A stretch of 64,000 nt of DNA from Chitinophagaceae bacterium (GTDB lineage: Bacteria; Bacteroidota; Bacteroidia; Chitinophagales; Chitinophagaceae), in NCBI GenBank assembly GCA_019638625.1, contig JAHBTK010000001.1:797434-861433 (forward strand), read 5' to 3'. The position numbers and the translations under genes are program-made. This document shows positions 7,938 through 14,688 of the stretch, one piece after another. The notes under the pieces were generated by a model that saw nothing but the letters and a program-made list of their open reading frames with translations, was not told the origin of the DNA and ran no database searches. Numbering within the stretch: the stretch's first letter is position 1; each line of letters starts with the position of its first letter.

Positions 7938-8822
7938 TTATTTGCCGTAGAAAAATGACTGCAGGGCTTCCACGAGCTTTTTAACCGGAGGATGGCTCAT
8001 CCTTAAGCGCTCGTTTTGCTCTCCCACTTTCTTTTGAAGTGTCGGGATTTTGTTGTCACGGAAAGCGTCAAAGTGCAGGTGTAAAATGGTGGCAATATCC
8101 ATAGCCGTGAATTTTTTGAACAGTTGTTCTGCCCTGGCCAGTTCGGGCGGAGCCTGCACTTGCTGCCACAAAATCAGAAGTTGAATGATTTTTTCTTCAT
8201 GGTTACGGTTATTGAGCTCGATTCGTCCGGCAGGCAGGCGCTCTGTAATAGAAGAAAGCCGCTCTTCCGTTTCTGTCATGAACCTGTCTATATAGTCACC
8301 TAACTGTACGGAAAGCTTTTGCATAAATTGTTCCACTTCGGCAGGATTAAGCGCCGGCTGACCTGCGAATATTTCCCGTACCTCCTGCTCCATCTCCTGT
8401 TTGATCATGCCTTTTTGAGATTCCTTCCACGCCTGCTGCTTTTCCTGAACCCATTCAAAAGTCGACTGCAGCTTCTTGCGCCTAGAGTCTGCTATTTTCG
8501 TGTGCAGCCGGTCGTTCAGTTCGTAATGGAGGAACCGTAAAAAATCGTGCTGATCAGGGTAGGCGGAAAAATGAAATTCCAGGAAATGGATAATATCATA
8601 CCCCTGGTACTCAAATAGCTTGTTAAAAAACTCGTTGTAATACCGTGCCCTGTACGGCTCTTTTGGGAAATACAGATAGTGATCCGGTTGGTAATCGCTT
8701 ATTTTATACCGGAAATACGGCACAAAATTGCCCGGTGTCCGGGAGTAAGCAGATCGCCCGAAAAGATCAGCAGCCATATTGCGCAGCACCATATTACTTC
8801 TCCATTTACTAAACTTCCCCAT
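7938..8822 (-). CDS. Unrecognised 294-residue protein of the mobile element
   Basis: I do not recognise a family. The protein is soluble, rich in aromatic residues in its first 120 positions (YSRTPGNFVPYFRYKISDYQPDHYLYFPKEPYR). A long charged helical middle with coiled-coil character follows (about residues 125-200, EWVQEKQQAWKESQKGMIKQEMEQEVREIF). The C-terminal part includes FTAMDIATILHLHFDAFRDNKIPTLQKKVGEQ. There is no signal peptide or membrane segment. It lies between the HTH and AbiEii genes, in the same direction, with more than 100 bases on each side, so it may have its own promoter. Element-specific accessory protein is all that can be said. Confidence 0.65.
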   Translation of the reverse strand: MGKFSKWRSNMVLRNMAADLFGRSAYSRTPGNFVPYFRYKISDYQPDHYLYFPKEPYRARYYNEFFNKLFEYQGYDIIHFLEFHFSAYPDQHDFLRFLHYELNDRLHTKIADSRRKKLQSTFEWVQEKQQAWKESQKGMIKQEMEQEVREIFAGQPALNPAEVEQFMQKLSVQLGDYIDRFMTETEERLSSITERLPAGRIELNNRNHEEKIIQLLILWQQVQAPPELARAEQLFKKFTAMDIATILHLHFDAFRDNKIPTLQKKVGEQNERLRMSHPPVKKLVEALQSFFYGK

Positions 8823-8953
8823 CTGTATTTATTTCATAGTTGAGTCATTAAATCCCTCTTAAATTTAAGTAATTATGGAAAAATGGGATGGGTAAGGCTT
8901 GTATTGGGTATCCTCCGGCGTTAAGAGGCGTTCTTTTTCAGTTGTTTACAGCA

Positions 8954-9646
8954 TTACAACCTCGGGCCCTTCTTTCTATCCTGGCGGATATTCCGGGACT
9001 GTTTCAATGATTGCTTCGGTTTAAAAGTCAGCTTTGGATTGGCGGCAGCCTGTTGTAACCTTTCCGATACAAGTTGCCATTCCATGGGCTTTCCTATAAA
9101 ATCTATCTTTACCTCATAGTCAATATCATCATGATATAATAGCGCATTTCTCGCCAAAGGCACGTTAATATCCGGGTATTTGTTCTCACAAGCCTTTAGC
9201 ATGTCTTCCAATGGCATATATTCCAGCATAGCATATATGTCAATAAAGTCTTTCAATCTTGTTCCGTTCCCGTGTATGGCATTTAACTTCATGGCACTGA
9301 TATCCAGCAATGATAACATCCTGATGCCTTCGGTTTCTTCTATTTTGCTTAGCAAAGGATATTGATGTGCAATAATATCAACTTTAACTCCGTCTATGAC
9401 GCTGAAAACACCATTACTGATCGCACGGATATTTTCAACGGAATAAGAGGCTTTTAAATGTGCTTCTATCTCAGTAGACTGAAAAGCCTTGTCGGTAAAA
9501 AGATCAATATCTATGGATTTTCGATGCCCTATTCTTAATGCCAGTGCGGTACCTCCTACCAAATAAAAGGAGTTAAACGCTGGATCCTGCATAAAACGCC
9601 TGATCAGATCCAGTGTTCCCTTCTCGACTGTTTCCTGGTGTAGCAT
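8954..9646 (-). CDS. AbiEii/AbiGii-type nucleotidyltransferase (toxin-like)
   Basis: 230 residues of the AbiEii nucleotidyltransferase family. The signature is plain: FYLVGGTALALRIGHRKSIDIDLF, giving the GG(S/T) and D-x-D metal motifs. It is followed by KVDIIAHQYP and the downstream KLNAIHGNGTRLKDFIDIYAML helix with its conserved Lys. Related proteins transfer nucleotides to tRNA or other targets and act as toxins in abortive infection. The start overlaps the end of the preceding DUF6922-like gene by 43 bases in another frame, typical of a coupled toxin-antitoxin pair. Together they are probable defence or maintenance cargo of the element. Confidence 0.88.
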   Translation of the reverse strand: MLHQETVEKGTLDLIRRFMQDPAFNSFYLVGGTALALRIGHRKSIDIDLFTDKAFQSTEIEAHLKASYSVENIRAISNGVFSVIDGVKVDIIAHQYPLLSKIEETEGIRMLSLLDISAMKLNAIHGNGTRLKDFIDIYAMLEYMPLEDMLKACENKYPDINVPLARNALLYHDDIDYEVKIDFIGKPMEWQLVSERLQQAAANPKLTFKPKQSLKQSRNIRQDRKKGPRL

Positions 9647-9990
9647 AACAAATCCTCCTTCCTTAGATTGAAATAATTACAGGCATCCTCTATGGCAAAA
9701 TCCGGCAGGTATTTTATTTCATGCAGAAGGGCATTTACAATATTAGCCTGTCCGTAGAAATCCAGCATTTCCTGCCAATCGTCTGCATTTCCCCGTTCAA
9801 TCACCCTTGCAATAATATTGCGATAACCACCCACCCAATCTATTTCATCATAACGCTGATCCCAAAACAAATGCTTTGGAAGATTTGGCTTTAAAGCAGC
9901 ATCAGTTTGCTTCCCGTCCTTTTGAACACTTGATATACTATTCGGATTCTTCATTATCCATAAAGTTACACATAAATGGCGGTTGTTCAT
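9604..9990 (-). CDS. DUF6922-like partner (putative antitoxin) of the AbiEii protein
   Basis: 128 residues. The core HLFWDQRYDEIDWVGGYRNIIARVIERG, followed by DWQEMLDFYG and a C-terminal AIEDACNYFNLRKEDLLCYTRKQ helix, matches the short proteins usually encoded just before AbiEii-type nucleotidyltransferases in Bacteroidota. The sequence suggests a small helical, possibly DNA-binding protein. Start choice is uncertain: Met13 (MKNPNSISS) at 9954 is also plausible. It overlaps the toxin gene by 43 bases. An antitoxin role is inferred from the pairing; the family has no clear biochemistry that I can cite. Confidence 0.72.
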   Translation of the reverse strand: MNNRHLCVTLWIMKNPNSISSVQKDGKQTDAALKPNLPKHLFWDQRYDEIDWVGGYRNIIARVIERGNADDWQEMLDFYGQANIVNALLHEIKYLPDFAIEDACNYFNLRKEDLLCYTRKQSRREHWI

Positions 9991-10026
9991 AGGCTATTTT
10001 TATAGCTCCTGGTAAATAAACTACCG

Positions 10027-11439
10027 CTAAGCCGGCTCCATCGTTGATCCGGAACCGATCGCTATATCAAGTGACTGACTATGCGTCTCATCCTCTATTC
10101 CTTGCTTCTTAAATGCGGTCAGTCTGCCGGCAAGTTCCTTTTTTAACTCACTTCCAAAGCTATCCAGGTAATTTTCCGTGGTTTTTAGATCGGTGTGCCC
10201 CAATGCTTCCTGGATATATTCCGTACTTGCTCCGGCACGCTTCAAAACAGTCGAGAAAGTATGGCGGGCAACATAAGTGGTTGTTTTCTTTGAAATTCCC
10301 AGTTTTGCAGCAATCCTGCGCATCCATTCATTAACGAAACTTACAAATAATTGCACAAGTTCATATTGACGAAGGGGAGATAGTCCCGGCTCCAGAATAG
10401 GAAAGATGTAGTTATTGGGATTTTTATCCTTGTTACCCCTGCGGTCAATTATCTCCCACATATCTTCTGTAATATAAACTATGATAGGCTTGGGATCAGA
10501 CCGCATCGTGTTTTCTGTTTTAGCTCTTTCGAAGATCAGTTGTTCACCCTGAATATTCTTGTACTTAAGAAAGGCAAGGTCTTTTATATTTATGCCATTG
10601 GCGAAATAACAGAATAACCAGAAATCTTTTCCTTTCTGTTCACTGGGCTGCTGCGGGTCACACTTGTAATAGTATATCTTTTCAACTTCGGATAATTCCA
10701 GTGCTTTTTTGACATTTCTGGAAGTGGGGATCCTGTATTTCCGTTTTCCGAATGGATAACACTTTTCTTTCCTGATTATTCCGTTTGCAGCAGCTTCATT
10801 AAATATTGCCCGCAAGGCTCGCAAGTAAATACCTATTGTAGATCGGGATAGTTCCTTATTCTTTTGAACCTGCTCATATTGTTTTAGATAACTGACAGTA
10901 ACATCAGCAAATCTTACGTTTCCGTTGAATTTTTTAAGGGAAACATAACTGCTATGGTAGTTGGATGCAGTACCGATGCGTCCTTCCTGCAGCAAACTTT
11001 TTATGAAGGAAAGATAAACACTCCCAATGGTAACGGGTTCAGGGGCTTCATCGGTAAGAATAGGGAATTTTTTATAAAACGGTGTGTAATCAAACTTACT
11101 GATTTCCGGGATCGGGCATTTCTCCACAAACTTTTTTTGCTCAAAAGAAGTGTTGTTAACAATATAATCCCTTTCAAACTCTGAAAAGCTAAATGGATCG
11201 AATTCCTGAATGGTATTACCTGCAGTTCTTTCAATTTCCTGTAATTTGGCTTTCATGACCTGCAAATCGATACTTAATCTGGGAGCGGAGAGTTTGTCGT
11301 AGTCTTCCTTTGATAAACTAAAAACAGTGGGGTAATACCTGGTACTTCTTTCATGCGTAACCCTTAGTTTAATTGGGTAGGTGTTTGTTTTCTTTTTGAT
11401 TCTTCTTGTGTCAAAAAAGATCGCAATTGTGACTGCCAT
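10027..11439 (-). CDS. int: Tyrosine recombinase/integrase of the mobile element
   Basis: 470 residues in the order arm-binding domain (1-100, beginning AVTIAIFFDTRRIKKKTNTYPIKLRV), SAM-like core-binding domain (about 135-235) and catalytic domain (about 245-440). Catalytic features seen are the beta-strand Lys region (IFERAKTEN), Arg in VARHTFSTV, His in LGHTDLKTT and the nucleophile Tyr in ENYLDSF. Where the first catalytic Arg is expected the sequence reads CYFANGINIKDL, with no Arg; IntDOT-like Bacteroidota integrases also deviate here. The gene ends the element: its start is 190 bases from the tRNA-Arg fragment at 11631-11672 that forms the attachment site. Confidence 0.94.
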   Translation of the reverse strand: MAVTIAIFFDTRRIKKKTNTYPIKLRVTHERSTRYYPTVFSLSKEDYDKLSAPRLSIDLQVMKAKLQEIERTAGNTIQEFDPFSFSEFERDYIVNNTSFEQKKFVEKCPIPEISKFDYTPFYKKFPILTDEAPEPVTIGSVYLSFIKSLLQEGRIGTASNYHSSYVSLKKFNGNVRFADVTVSYLKQYEQVQKNKELSRSTIGIYLRALRAIFNEAAANGIIRKEKCYPFGKRKYRIPTSRNVKKALELSEVEKIYYYKCDPQQPSEQKGKDFWLFCYFANGINIKDLAFLKYKNIQGEQLIFERAKTENTMRSDPKPIIVYITEDMWEIIDRRGNKDKNPNNYIFPILEPGLSPLRQYELVQLFVSFVNEWMRRIAAKLGISKKTTTYVARHTFSTVLKRAGASTEYIQEALGHTDLKTTENYLDSFGSELKKELAGRLTAFKKQGIEDETHSQSLDIAIGSGSTMEPA

Positions 11440-11480
11440 AACCTATAAGTTTTTCATTTTCACTAATCTTTCCTGCTGAA

Positions 11481-11502
11481 AATTTGCAAACAATTTGCAA
11501 AC
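11481..11502. repeat. Tandem 11-bp repeat upstream of the integrase
   Basis: AATTTGCAAAC occurs twice with no spacer (11481-11491 and 11492-11502), 42 bases upstream of the integrase start and about 130 bases from the attachment core. Position and repetition fit arm-type integrase sites or an operator for the HTH/excisionase protein. A small hairpin CGGCTT/AAGCCG follows at 11517-11530. Function is inferred from position only. Confidence 0.5.
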
Positions 11503-11630
11503 AAACCAGGGTTAAACGGCTTAAAAGCCGGAAAACCCAAAATAATGAAAATCCTATAAATTATTGAAAATTAAATAGTTAAGTTAAGATCAGTAAGAAT
11601 GGATTTAAAACCATTAGCCTATTGAATCGC

Positions 11631-11672
11631 CTACGGATCAGAAGGTTTCAGGTTTGAATCCTGACGGGGTCA
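11631..11672 (+). other. Attachment site: 3' fragment of a tRNA-Arg(ACG) gene
   Basis: The sequence reads as the 3' half of a tRNA: anticodon loop CTACGGA (anticodon ACG), 3' anticodon strand TCAGA, variable loop, then a perfect T-arm TCAGG-TTTGAAT-CCTGA, acceptor strand CGGGGTC and discriminator A at 11672. The bases to the left (AATCGC and beyond) do not pair as a 5' anticodon strand (TCTGA would be needed), so the 5' half of the tRNA is absent. This is the expected right-hand att site of an element integrated at a tRNA 3' end. The intact tRNA should lie at the left end, outside the window. Confidence 0.8.
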
Positions 11673-11681
11673 CGAAATACG

Positions 11682-11735
11682 AAAAAGGCAAGTTGTAATT
11701 AGCTGAAAGTAAGCATATTATAATTTGCCTTTTTT
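11682..11735 (+). terminator. Terminator-like hairpin behind the tRNA fragment
   Basis: AAAAAGGCAA at 11682-11691 can pair with TTGCCTTTTT at 11725-11735, and the 3' arm runs into a T tract. It is the likely original terminator of the tRNA-Arg gene, now behind its 3' fragment. The loop is long (about 33 bases). Confidence 0.6.
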
Positions 11736-12120
11736 CTTGGGGGAACACCTGGGGGAACGAAACGTTAAAATCACCGGCGAAAACCACTACTTTTATTCCT
11801 CCAAAAAGGCCTGGAAGGGACTATAAAACTACAATTATGAGAATACTACTACTCTTTTAATTCTCCCAAGAGCCTGCCTGTGATTAGGCTTGTGTATTGG
11901 CAGGCGACTCTGCGGTAGGTGGGGAGTAAGCGTATTAGTTTACAATTTGACGAAACAGAGATAATGATTATGCCTCGCAGAGTCCAGCCTACGCGCAAAA
12001 GGCTTTGGAGTTGAGACTGCGGAGAACCGAAGGACCTGGCTTAAAAAATTAGTATATTTAGGATGGTAAAGCGGGAACGGTCTGTGTATTATACTTAATA
12101 TTGAATCACATTCAAAGTAA
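11736..12120. other. Non-coding gap with two inverted copies of a dispersed repeat
   Basis: No convincing gene is seen. Bases 11881-11929 match 63070-63118 with 3 differences (shared core GCAGGCGACTCTGCGGTAGG). A diverged reverse-oriented copy lies at about 11971-12027: CGCAGAGTC and ACTGCGGAGAACC are reverse complements of CGACTCTGCG-type and GGTTCTCCGCAGT segments at 63051-63063. So the gap carries a head-to-head pair of the same repeat, just outside the right end of the integrated element and 100 bases before the next regulator gene. Confidence 0.6.
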
Positions 12121-13002
12121 ATGGACAATACTTACGACTTTCTGACCAGCAGACCAAAGGAGTTTTGTCAACTGGCTACAGAGAACCTGCTGTTCCTGCA
12201 CTACAAATGCCCCCAGGAAGATCGTTACATATATGTATATAACCACTTTAATCAAATAGCATTTACCCTGCAGGGAATGAAAACTCTTCATCTCGGTACC
12301 CATTCCTGGTCTATGACAGAGCATACCACTCATTTTATGAAAAAGGGTAGCTGGAAACAGGAAAATACAGACTTTAAATGGGAGTTGCTGGCGTTTTATT
12401 TCCCCGATGAATTTCTTTGCCGTTTTTATAAAGAAAACCGCCATCTGCTGCACAAAAAACAACTGCCTGCTCCACCCGGTGATTTCATTATCGAAATAAA
12501 AGTAAACGACGCAACCAGAGCCTTTTTCTATAGCGTGTTACCTTATTTTAATCAGCAACCTCCGCCTTCGGAAAACCTGCTGGAGCTTAAATTCAAAGAA
12601 CTGCTGTTTAATATTCTTTCCAACCCGGAGAACACGGCCTTCCTGGCTTATGCGAATTACTTGAGCGATTTTCAGAAACCCCCGCTTGGTGAAATAATGG
12701 AGAACAACTTTTATTTTAATTTATCTATTGCCGAGTTTGCACGCATTGCACAGCGAAGCGTTTCCACATTCAAAAGAGATTTCCGGGAATATTATCATAC
12801 TACTCCGGGCAAATGGCTTTCACAAAAGCGGCTCGGTTATGCGAAGCATCTTTTGGATACGAGCAGAAAAAATGTGAATGAAATTTGTGATGAAAGCGGT
12901 TTTGAAAATATTACGCATTTCAGCAGGGCGTTTAAAGAAAAGTTCGGATCGCCACCTCTTAAATACAGGAGACAAAACCAGGAATTGGCTTTATCAGATT
13001 AG
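12121..13002 (+). CDS. AraC-family transcriptional regulator
   Basis: 293 residues. The first 170 form a sensing domain without clear motifs. The C-terminal 100 residues are the AraC double helix-turn-helix: LSIAEFARIAQRSVSTFKRDFREYYHTTPGKWL, then NVNEICDESGFENITHFSRAFKEKFGSPPLKYRR. It is the first chromosomal gene right of the integrated element. It precedes, in the same direction, the FAD oxidoreductase at 13231 with a gap of 228 bases, so it may control that gene and the receptor behind it; a binding site could not be recognised. Confidence 0.9.
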   Translation: MDNTYDFLTSRPKEFCQLATENLLFLHYKCPQEDRYIYVYNHFNQIAFTLQGMKTLHLGTHSWSMTEHTTHFMKKGSWKQENTDFKWELLAFYFPDEFLCRFYKENRHLLHKKQLPAPPGDFIIEIKVNDATRAFFYSVLPYFNQQPPPSENLLELKFKELLFNILSNPENTAFLAYANYLSDFQKPPLGEIMENNFYFNLSIAEFARIAQRSVSTFKRDFREYYHTTPGKWLSQKRLGYAKHLLDTSRKNVNEICDESGFENITHFSRAFKEKFGSPPLKYRRQNQELALSD

Positions 13003-13230
13003 CACTCCGTTACCAGTTAAGCCCGGTCCACTGGTCCACTCAATTTTTCTGTTCAATACGAAAACTACAGGCGTTACTATTTACTATCCGGCAGGACGTT
13101 TACTATTCAGAAATTTTTACCTGGTCTTATAAGATAAGTTTTTGAACGTTTAAACAAAGAGCTTCGCTTATTGCGATAATATCTTTATTGCAGCTTCAGC
13201 AATCATTCATTAACCACTAAAATCTTTCTT

Positions 13231-14604
13231 ATGTCACAGGAACTGACCGCTGCTTTAAAAAAAAGTTTAAAAGGCAAATTAGTACTGCCTGCCGATGCAG
13301 AATATGATGCTGCCCGGAAAGTTTTTAACGGTATGATTGATAAATATCCTGCTGCCATTGCACAAGTTGCCAATGTACAGGATGTAATTGCCACTGTAAA
13401 TTTCGCAAGGGAAAATAATTTGTTACTTGCTGTCCGATGCGGCGGGCACAGCGTTCCCGGTTTTGGCACCTGCGATGGCGGTCTGGTTATTGACCTGTCG
13501 TTATTAAAAGCGATTGAAGTAAATGCCGAAGCAAAAACCGTAAGAGTTGGCGGCGGTTGTTTGCTAAAAGAGGTAGATGCAGTTACCCATGAAATTGGTA
13601 TGGCAGTACCCTTTGGCTTTTATGGTGGAACAGGTGTCGGCGGACTGACCCTTGGTGGCGGACTGGGTTATCTCACCCGGAAATATGGGCTCTCTATTGA
13701 TAATTTGCTGGAAGCGGATGTAGTATTGGCTGATGGAAGTGTTGTAAAAGCATCAGCCAGTGAAAACCCGGATCTGTTTTGGGCCTTGAGGGGTGGTGGC
13801 GGTAATTTTGGTGTAGTGGTTTCTTTTCTTTTTCGCCTGCACCCGGTTCATACTGTTTATGGAGGGCTGATGCTCTGGGATTGGGAAGACAGTAAAGAGA
13901 TTATGAAATGGTACAACGGGTTAATGACAACCGGTTCAAATGCTCTGAATGGATTTTTTGTCCTGATGATCGTGCCGCCGGGGGATCCTTTTCCGCAGCA
14001 TCTGCATAATAAAAAGGTATGTGGCATCGTGTGGTGTTACAGCGGGGATATGAACCTGGCCGAAGAAGTATTTGCACCGATACGGGCATTTAAAAAAACA
14101 GTATTGGATTTTACAGGCCCCATGTCTTTCCCGGTTATTCAAACTATGTTCGACCAAATGTATACACCCGGTATGTATCATTACTGGAAACCGTTGTTTG
14201 TGAAAAATCTTGATGATGTATCCATTGATACTTACATAAAACAAGGACAGGCAATGCCCACCCTGATGTCAAGTATGCACATATACCCTGTAAACGGGGC
14301 AGCGGCGCAAATAGCTAAAGATGCAACCGCCTGGAGTTACCGGGATGCAAAATATGTAGTTATAATCTTAGGTATTGATACAGATCCGGGTAAAACAAAA
14401 CCCATCAGTGAATGGACAAGAGAGTACTGGAATGCATTACTGCCTTATGGATCAGGGGGAGCCTATGTCAATTTCGAATCGGATGAAGGTTTTGATACCG
14501 TTAAGACTACCTATGGGGGTAGTTATGAACGACTTTCTCAAATAAAGGCTAAATATGATCCGGGTAATTTATTCAGGGTAAATCAGAATATAAAACCAGC
14601 CTGA
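13231..14604 (+). CDS. FAD-linked oxidoreductase, berberine-bridge type
   Basis: 457 residues of the PCMH-type FAD oxidase family. The FAD domain holds RCGGHSVPGFGTCDGG with the His expected to bind FAD covalently. It then has GGGLGYLTRKYGLSIDN, where members with a bicovalent flavin carry a second Cys; that Cys is not seen. DLFWALRGGGGNFGVVVSF completes the domain. The C-terminal berberine-bridge motif ends in YGGSYERLSQIKAKYDPGNLFRVNQNI. No signal peptide is seen. Such enzymes oxidise alcohols or sugars to lactones with oxygen. Position between an AraC regulator and an outer-membrane receptor suggests a small uptake-and-oxidation module. Confidence 0.9.
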   Translation: MSQELTAALKKSLKGKLVLPADAEYDAARKVFNGMIDKYPAAIAQVANVQDVIATVNFARENNLLLAVRCGGHSVPGFGTCDGGLVIDLSLLKAIEVNAEAKTVRVGGGCLLKEVDAVTHEIGMAVPFGFYGGTGVGGLTLGGGLGYLTRKYGLSIDNLLEADVVLADGSVVKASASENPDLFWALRGGGGNFGVVVSFLFRLHPVHTVYGGLMLWDWEDSKEIMKWYNGLMTTGSNALNGFFVLMIVPPGDPFPQHLHNKKVCGIVWCYSGDMNLAEEVFAPIRAFKKTVLDFTGPMSFPVIQTMFDQMYTPGMYHYWKPLFVKNLDDVSIDTYIKQGQAMPTLMSSMHIYPVNGAAAQIAKDATAWSYRDAKYVVIILGIDTDPGKTKPISEWTREYWNALLPYGSGGAYVNFESDEGFDTVKTTYGGSYERLSQIKAKYDPGNLFRVNQNIKPA

Positions 14605-14688
14605 CAGACCGAAATACCAGGTATATAAGATTGTCAGTGAAGGCTTGCAGGGTGAAATTTGAATGCTATTAAAAACACAATAAACTCC

